From Athripsodes cinereus (lineage: Eukaryota; Arthropoda; Insecta; Trichoptera; Leptoceridae), in contig OX388312.1 of NCBI GenBank assembly GCA_947579605.1, positions 27,427,313 through 27,491,312 of the forward strand: 64,000 nt of DNA, read 5' to 3'. The notes under the pieces are model-generated. The model did no database searches. It saw only the letters and a list, made by a program, of their open reading frames with translations, and was not told where the DNA came from. Position 1 is the stretch's first letter, and each line of letters starts with the position of its first letter. Below are positions 56,604-64,000 of this stretch, piece by piece. The translations under genes and the position numbers were made by a program.

Positions 56604-57240
56604 AACAGTCTTTAACAAAATTGAGAAGATGGTTAAATATTCCAAATTCTTATACTTTTTTGAAATCTTGTGGGCTAGAAATCGAAATCGGAGATCTAAA
56701 AAAATGGTTCTCACTTTTAAAATACCAAATAGAGGAATTTGCAATAACTTGACATTATCAAGACAGTGTCATTGTTTTTACATACGTCTTTTGGTGAAAA
56801 ATATTATATTTGCCGGAGCAGCTTGATAACTAGAACCGGCCTTGCATACATGTATGTAGTTATGTTAAATGTAAGCATTTGAAGAAAATACTTTACAAGC
56901 AACATTTTAATAAAATACTCAAAGCATGTTAATTTTGTTCCCGAGTTTCTAAACTTGCCCAAACACGAATTTACTTTATTTGCACGTGAATTTAATATCA
57001 CAACTTCCAATAACTAGCAGTGTACGCAAAACTCTAAATAAGGTTATTTTCAACTGGTCTCCACCAATGTTAGTGTTCTTGGTGAATTAGGTACTCGAAG
57101 TTGTGACAACAGATTTACTTAATTTTACAAAAAATGTGCAATACTAAATTGTTAATTTTCTGTGCGGTGAATTATATTGCTGTTCAAAACATTTATAATT
57201 AATGCTCCTTTTAATCCTTTATAACATGCTCACTAGAAGC
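56604..57240. other. Spacer, no gene recognised
   Basis: AT-rich with short chance frames only. Confidence 0.5.
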
Positions 57241-57245
57241 AGCGT

Positions 57246-57413
57246 CCACACAGTTGGATGAAAACGTCAATCATCAATCTTATCCGTCCCAAGGAGGGTA
57301 ACGAAGGCATTCATTTGAGTATTTCTTCGGAGGATCTCCGAGTTGTCACCAAATGATTGAAGATTTATGATTGAAAATTGATGATTGACGTTTTCATCCA
57401 GCTGTGTGGGCAC
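57246..57413. repeat. TIR repeat, 168 bp
   Basis: GTCCACACAGTTGGATGAAA plus ACGTCAATCATCAAT at the left is answered by its complement at the right (ATTGATGATTGACGTTTTCA plus TCCAGCTGTGTGGGCA); arms are about 36 bases. A short MITE about 245 bp past the stop of P4HA copy 5. Confidence 0.78.
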
Positions 57414-57657
57414 TGCTAATGAGACACGGCTTTTATTTTGCCGACGATTTTAGAAAATCACAGAGCGATGTCAGACACTACCAGAGCAGACATATTAATT
57501 GATCTGATACTGAATGTTACGTATTGTGAGAATCAAAGATTTTATGTAGTAAAAAACACAAAAGAACATCAGTTTATTTAAATTTTTAGCCTTTTTAATA
57601 TTTTATATACATATAGCAAAAAAATGCACGTAATGCTGAAAATATTTTCTTATTGTC

Positions 57658-60600
57658 TTATGAGTATCTGATTGCTATAGGTTCTGGATGGTCACTGCAG
57701 GGCCCTTCTTTCTGATATTCCAAGTTACATGGTCTGGCTATATCATTACCAAGATATCTTATCCATTTATTTAGTACTGGAAACAGACAAAAAAAACAAA
57801 CCGAAGATTAAAAACATTTTTCTATTTTAAAACTAAGCAACAAAACAATACAATTATGCAGATTCATACCCCACTTACTGCCCTCGAGTACCGGACAGGC
57901 TGCATGCAGTGTATCTGTGTTGGCTTCTCCAGAAAGATGTAGGTTATACCACATCAGTGCAGTGCCCTTCTTAGGTTTCACACTGATTCCCAACATAGAA
58001 AATACTGTATTCCCTCCTTGAGCAACATCTGACATCTGATAAGGGTAATAGAAATAAGAATAATTTTAAGGTGCATAAGTAAAAGGTCTATTGAATATTG
58101 ACATTTTTCAAATTTCTGTGTTATTTTATTAAGTTATGCAGTGCTCATACATAAATTGATACTATTACAGAATTTCAAACAAAATACCGTCGGATTTTGT
58201 GTAAAAAGCCTGCAAATAAAAGTTATAATACTCACATATATCAAAATTGAAGCTAATCTGTTACCCACACTTTCTGAATGAAATCCATGAATATCGTCCA
58301 TCTGAAATAAAAAAACAACTACTATGGGTACTATAACTAATTCTGAAGTCTCAATATAAGGATAGTTACCATTACGTTATTGCCATAGTCAAGTAAATAT
58401 GTATTCCTCCCTTATAGAAAAAAATACGATAGTGAAGTTGCAAAGAAAAAAGCTGGTAATTCTCAAAGCTTCCTTGTCAAATTAGTTTTCGAGACTTGTT
58501 TGTTCATTTTCGTCTTAGCAGATCTCATCAAACTGCCTACAAATGAATACAGTAGTACAAAAATATTAAACGTAAATAGAAAGAAGTGATAATAATGTGT
58601 TAGTACCGTAGAATGGTCAAAATGCTCAGTAAAGTGTCCACCCATTGCATAATTGGCGATCTGTGGATGTTCAGCATGTCTAAGATCAAGACCAGTCATA
58701 TGCTCCATCCTAGTGTTAAGTCGAGTTATGATGGAGCTGTAGTAATTGTCAAAGTGTGTATTCATGCTGATCCGTTCTTTTGAAACGTAAATCTCGTTGC
58801 TGACCTGGACTGTGGCCACTTTAAGCTGAAATAGAGACAACTGATTAATATAAAACTAATCAGACATTCCGATCGGAGAACTATGTCTTCACTACGTAAC
58901 ATTATACAAAATTCAATCGGAAGAAGTGATGAAGGCGTCCCAACGCTTACGAATTGACTCTTAGCTGGCTTAGGTGATTACTTTCGGTATCCATGGACAA
59001 CGTTGTTTTACTGATGTGATCAATAAAATTATAAAATGGTTAATAAAATTCAACAAACTCTTCATTTTTTTTTATTGTTTGATGTACGTGCAATGTGTAA
59101 TATTTGGTGTTCTTCTGTGGACCACGAATGACGCCAAGCTTATAAGTGTTATATCATTCACGATTGTTTTAGCCCAATTAATAGTACTACACGCTCTATG
59201 CCATCACGGCATATCCCACAGATGGAGTAGACATAGGTGGCAATGGTGGTGGGTAGGTGGCAAACGTCATCGCTAAATTCAAGATTTAAAATGTCTGTTT
59301 AACGATCATCCGCTGGACAGGACAGAGGCCTGAGTCAATAACACACTTTCGCGTCACTTTCCCGCTCCGTTAGCGTTCGGGTGCAGACGATGTTGCGCCA
59401 AAGTGTTAATTTTCGTAACTATTGTGTATCTTAGCAACGAAATTGACACTTGCTTGCAACTTCGTCTGCACCCGAACGCTAACGGAGCGGGAAAGTGACG
59501 CGAAAGTGTGTTATTGACTCAGGCCTCAGGACACTGAAAAACTTGAATGGATGATTTTTTCTTTGCTGAGTGCTCTACGGTTCACAATAAATAGGCACCT
59601 AAATAAATAAGTTTTCTTGGAAAATTCAAAAATGAAGCTAAGTTAGTCATGATTTTTTATTAAATTCAATTGATAAATTATCTTACATGGACCCTTGACT
59701 GCTCCTTGAGGTAATCTATTTCATCATCAGTTATGATATCATGAAAGAGAACAACATAAGGCTGTAAATATTGTTCTTCCACTTTAAATGGAGCGATCTT
59801 AGTGAAAGCATACCGGCTGGTTAAATAGCGGCACTTTAAACTGAAATTAAACATTCCAAAAAATATTAAGTTTAGAAATGTTCCCATCTTTGTAGAGATT
59901 TGTGAAAATTTGTAGAATTCATTTAAACCAACGTTTACAAATGCTTCGAGTTTTGAATTACTGTAAACGTTTATTGAATAATTTAATATTATGTTGGTCT
60001 TTCTTGAAAGATTTTATTATTTAATGCAATTTATATGACATGTTTATAAAAAACATTACTTTGTCAATTTATCACATGAAATTATCATACTAGGCTATGA
60101 AAAGACATCGTCACTTTCATTGGCAGTTCCACAATCAGCGAGTTCTTCCCAAACACCCTTTGGATTCTAAGACTTCTGTATTATCCGGATAGTCGGAGGG
60201 TTCTTCACCTGTTTCAATCGAACCAATCTTTTTCTACCGATTAATATTCAAATTATAAAATAACAATGTACCTACTTACTTTTTCATAATACTCGGAGGT
60301 CTATCTAATTCACTTCTGCATAGTTTATAATAATTTGAATCATTAAATATATGTTGATCAACATGAGTTATCGAAAGTTGCTGAAAATAAATTCAAATCG
60401 TAATTTAAGACCATTTTATCATATATGTCAAACTACTAAAATTTTTGAACTTTGATCGGAAGTTTTCATGGCGATATGTGATGGGCTTCCGAGTATGCCA
60501 TTTTTTGTTTTGAAGGTTCTCGACATCGCTTTGGCCATGATCACGGGTGTGAATGATCCCTCACACTACTAAAATGTTAACTCAGAATCAATCTGTAAGC

Positions 60601-62745
60601 ACACATACACCCATCACAGATAACACTTGTGATTGGCAGCTAATGTCAAATACTCGTACTAATGAGAACTCCAAAACTCGTGTAATCTATGTAGATGTTT
60701 GTTACAAATATTATTATTTTTATAAGTAAACTTACCAATAATGTTTCGTTTTTCATAATATTTTCGAATGTTTCAATATGCTCTGATAATCTTACAAAAT
60801 CTGGGTTCATAAAATATAAATCTTTCATACTCTTCAATGCTGATTTGACATCTCCTAAAATCAGAAATCTTTGTTACTGACCTTGGATGTTCACAATCAG
60901 TGTTTAAAGTAGAAATATATAACAGATTTACTCGATTATAAGTATTCACCCCTTCGAAATTCATTATAGATTTTGTGTTCCATTATCACAGATTTGTTTT
61001 CAACCACATATTCTTCTGGATTATATTTACTAACCCCTAGTTCAAACCATTCTTGGGCGGCATGAGGACTTTGTTGTCGAACCATTTCCATACCGAGCAC
61101 AAAACAATCATGTGAGTTAAATGGAATTCTGAAAAATCGTAACACAGAAATTAAACTTATAGTGCCACTCCGATATATTGTCCAAATAAGAATAGTATAA
61201 ATTATTTTACCTACCCGCAGTTGACTCCATTCAATACGCCTTCTGCCAAATCTTTCGTCTCAATCAAATACATATGTTGTAACCTCAAGATTGCATTGGT
61301 AGCTTCTTGCATATCAGCTTCACTGGGAAATGAATGGATGTTTTTCATCTCTTCGATTTTATATATAAACTCTAAAAGAATATTAGTAAAGTTATTTCCA
61401 GGAATAATAATATAGTGTGCTCTCAATGTTACATGCTAATTGGTACTTAAAATGGGTTTAAATCAAATTTCGCTCAGAGCACTGTAGCCATCAAAAATCG
61501 TTACGATAAATGGTAAGATAAGCTAGAAGGCTATTAAGAAGTGCCCTGAGGGATGCTGGGAGATTTTATTATCCAGGAACACACTTAACAGACTTAAGTT
61601 CTTTTCTAACTCCTTCCAATAAGAAGACATTGTTTTCGCTTTACTAGTCTGGTAAATGTATCTATCACTGATGTTCATTCTGCTTCTGAATGGACTATGA
61701 TATTTCCTTTGGAGATTGTTATCATCTAAAACACAATCATAGAGAAAACCGATAATAACACACCTCTAACTGCTTCGTTCATAAGAATGATAGTGTCATT
61801 CCAATCCACATGCAATTGTTTAATGATTCTAAAGGAGTTGACAGGATTGCTGACATATTTTTCAGGATTCTGGACGGCTGTTTCATATTCTGATTTTATT
61901 GCTGCAATTCTCCTGCAATGATAGATATTTGATAGATGTTATGCGACAACGTTTCATGAGACGTCACAAAATAAATGGTTAGTGATCCATTTTAACTTAG
62001 AAATGATATTCTTACTTTGGTCGTCCGATCGTGTTAAAGTTCTCTACTACCTACTATTGTTTAATTCACAAGCCATGAAAATGATTTTATTAACTCATTT
62101 ACGAATTCAATACAAAATTTCAATCGTCTCAGTTTGCAGTTCACGGATTTCTGCAATACGTCGACTGCGTTTTAGACACATCCGTATTAGTTCTAATTTA
62201 TTCAGTATTAATAATGTCATCGTCGCCCTATTATGATTCCCAGTGGGATGAGGAGACACTGAATCACGTTTTCCTCGGTTGCACCATACAGAATGCGCTT
62301 GACCTATACTTTGAATTTGAAGACATGGATTGTTTTCTCTCACTCAGTAATTAAAGTGTGATTTTGTCCGTGTACGATATTACCTACTCTATTCAGTGCC
62401 GTTATAATAAATGTTTTCCTGTGTATCAGAAACTAAACTTGGTGACGAGAAAGTTTGAAATAGCTGCTTATAAAATAACCAACAGTTTGAGGTATGTTTT
62501 GCTCGAAATATTGTTGCACAACAAGTTATGCCTACTGTTTCATTAAGAAAAAGAATACTCACGTACTTTTTTACAAGTTTTAAGTTTTCTTCTTGTGTTT
62601 GCAAATATGTTTCAAATAATTCCAACATATTACCCTGTGTTTCTACGAGCCTTTCCATAGCAGATACAGATCTGAAAACTTGGCCACCAACACTCGATAT
62701 TATGGAAACTAAACACGAAAATAAACAAATTTTACTCATATTCAT
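57658..62745 (-). CDS. P4HA: Prolyl 4-hydroxylase alpha subunit, copy 5
   Basis: Eleven coding exons: 62745-62567, 61912-61764, 61371-61215, 61128-60950, 60854-60736, 60380-60280, 59840-59687, 58825-58607, 58301-58236, 58035-57870, 57776-57658; 535 residues from the first Met. Starting at the second Met (62739) would match copy 4 and give 533. Signal peptide MNMSKICLFSCLVSIISSVGG. H414/D416 (TEHFDHST), H485 (LHAACPV) and K495 (GSKW) are intact. Nearest relative is copy 4: same 101-nt exon 6, same divergent exon 9 start (MDDIHGFH), and shared intron sequence (61435-61745 with 52560-52870). Intron 7 holds two repeats and a hairpin; intron 1 holds a short retroelement-like coding scrap. Confidence 0.93.
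58857..59010 (+). repeat. MITE family with AATCAGACAT end (copy c)
   Basis: AATCAGACATTCCGATCGGA ... GAAGGCGTCCCAACGCTTAC ... GGTATCCATGGACAACG, like 43040-43185. Intron 7 of P4HA copy 5. Confidence 0.6.
59198..59275 (-). mobile_element. SINE tail fragment
   Basis: ATGCCATCACGGCATATCCC plus ACAGATGGAGTAG, then AGGTGGCAAACGTCATCGCT, is a diverged reverse copy of the SINE at 40815-41067. Confidence 0.5.
59325..59527. repeat. 203-bp hairpin MITE
   Basis: Arms start GAGGCCTGAGTCAATAACAC and GTGTTATTGACTCAGGCCTC and stay nearly perfect complements for about 85 bases, including GTTAGCGTTCGGGTGCAGAC. The loop is about 30 bases. Intron 7 of copy 5. Confidence 0.88.
62220..62355 (+). pseudogene. Short retroelement-like scrap
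   Basis: Plus strand encodes DSQWDEETLNHVFLGCTIQN, resembling the zinc-binding end of some non-LTR ORF2 proteins (ETLNH-F--C). Very short; intron 1 of copy 5. Confidence 0.35.
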
Positions 62746-62807
62746 TTTTGGTGGTGTGAATTTGAAACATAATCTATTAATGTATTTTTTGTGTGTTCAT
62801 TATCTGT

Positions 62808-62900
62808 ACTGCTCGACTATTTCCATTTAACTGAAACATGTCATTGTTCCATACTACTTGCTGAATACAATTTTGTCACGCGTAAATGTCGTAAAATGTG
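62808..62900 (-). promoter_or_regulatory. Upstream block conserved between copies 4 and 5
   Basis: Counterpart of 53815-53930 (TGCTCGACTATTTCCATTTA; TTGTCACGCGTAAATGTCGT). Lies about 65-155 bp upstream of the copy 5 start. Confidence 0.35.
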
Positions 62901-64000
62901 CATTCATACTTTAATATGAAAAAGTTAGGAACAATGTTAGTTTGTTATTCTATAAATAATTAAAAAAATATGTAGGTATTAATTAATGATGATCAAAATG
63001 TAATATAGATATTACAAATAGAATGCATGTGTGACAGAATTTGACATGAGAATTAACGCTGAAAACTCATGTACCTAAAATATATTTATGTGTATTAATT
63101 TTTGAAGTTACACTGAATTTCTGAAGTTTCATTGTTTTCAGCATCCCCCATTAGTTGAATAACTAATACTTTTTAGATATGCGGGTCTTCTCTTGATACT
63201 AGAATTGTCAATTGTTTTTGCCAACTTCTAAATAAATTGAAAATTAATTCTTCCGGAACATTTGGGACTAGCTCGATCTGTGTGAATTGTCAAAAAAAAG
63301 GTTGCTGGTGTCAGAGGCGTGCAATATTACATCTGGCAAAAAAGACATAAAAAATCATAAAATCATAATTTTAAGTTTAGCGGAGTATCAAAGATATAAA
63401 TGATTCATTTGGATTTTGTTTCCTTTATTTGTTTCTTCAATCAATTATTTTTTAATAGAAACTTATCATTTTTTTATTGTGAAGAACATTTTATAGCACA
63501 AGCCATTACAGAAGTGGTATATCAAAGTGAACACTAAGAATAATAGAAAGATGTGATATATTTGGAGCTAGATAGAATACAATGGAGAGATGTGAAGTGA
63601 TTTTTATGAAAACAATTTTGTTATAATACTGAGAAGGTGCTGAGTGATGAGGTACCCAGTTTTGTGTAGGATAAACAATTTTGTAAAGTTTTGGTTTAAA
63701 AAGGGCTCATTCATTCATTCATTTCAGGTATTTTCCACATGTAGGGTATCCAGCGAACTAAATACACACAAAAAACATATTTATTTATTTATTTATTTCC
63801 TCTTAAGGGACACAAACAGTTTAACTTAACAAATATTAACAGTCATATTTTTCCAGAAAACAAACCAATCAAGGTCCCGCAAATTACCGAAGCGTATGAC
63901 GAACACATTGCAAGTAAACAGTTATAACATAATAATATACTTACCCTACCTATATCAAATGCAAAAAACAAAACAAACCTCGTGAAAATGAGTAGCTAAA
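62901..64000. other. Right flank, no gene
   Basis: Repeat debris only: a SINE 3' scrap (GGGACTAGCTCGATCTGTGT near 63267) and a (TTTA)n run at 63778-63800. No further P4HA exon is seen to the window edge. Confidence 0.5.

Overview
The window looks like nuclear DNA of an insect. It is AT-rich, it has spliceosomal introns with GT/AG borders, and it is crowded with arthropod-type mobile DNA (mariner, piggyBac, hAT, copia and Ty3/gypsy remnants, Jockey/RTE-type non-LTR tails, tRNA-derived SINEs). I cannot fix the order of insect from the sequence alone.

Layout. Bases 1-20,000 are a transposon graveyard with no host gene that I can support. They hold piggyBac transposase fragments, a copia remnant split by an internally deleted mariner, an apparently intact mariner, a broken DDE_3-type transposase, a 3-kb inverted-repeat element, a Ty3/gypsy gag remnant, and two Jockey-like retrotransposon tails, one of them split by a SINE. 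Bases 20,574-62,745 are a head-to-tail array, all on the minus strand, of five complete genes for the alpha subunit of prolyl 4-hydroxylase (P4HA), plus one truncated and mutated copy (42,607-45,230). Bases 62,750-64,000 hold only repeat debris.

The P4HA array. Every complete copy has 11 coding exons at the same positions and phases and encodes 533-535 residues: a signal peptide, the P4Ha_N region, a TPR-like peptide-binding region, and a 2-oxoglutarate/Fe(II) dioxygenase domain with the HxD...H...K residues in place. In other animals these proteins pair with protein disulfide isomerase in the ER and hydroxylate prolines in collagen-like chains. Copies 1 and 2 (20.6-26.1 kb and 27.1-32.3 kb) form one close pair and copies 4 and 5 (46.7-53.8 kb and 57.7-62.7 kb) another, each pair sharing intron and 5' flank sequence. 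Copy 3 (33.9-40.3 kb) is more divergent. The pseudogene keeps only exons 1-4.

Mobile DNA within the array. Introns and spacers carry several non-autonomous elements with clear borders: four hAT-type elements with perfect 8-bp target duplications, a piggyBac-type MITE at TTAA, several long hairpins, and a 1.8-kb terminal-inverted-repeat element that encloses a 70-bp satellite array. The satellite switches orientation midway and seems to derive from the 3' tail of a local SINE. Insertions present in only one member of a gene pair postdate that duplication.
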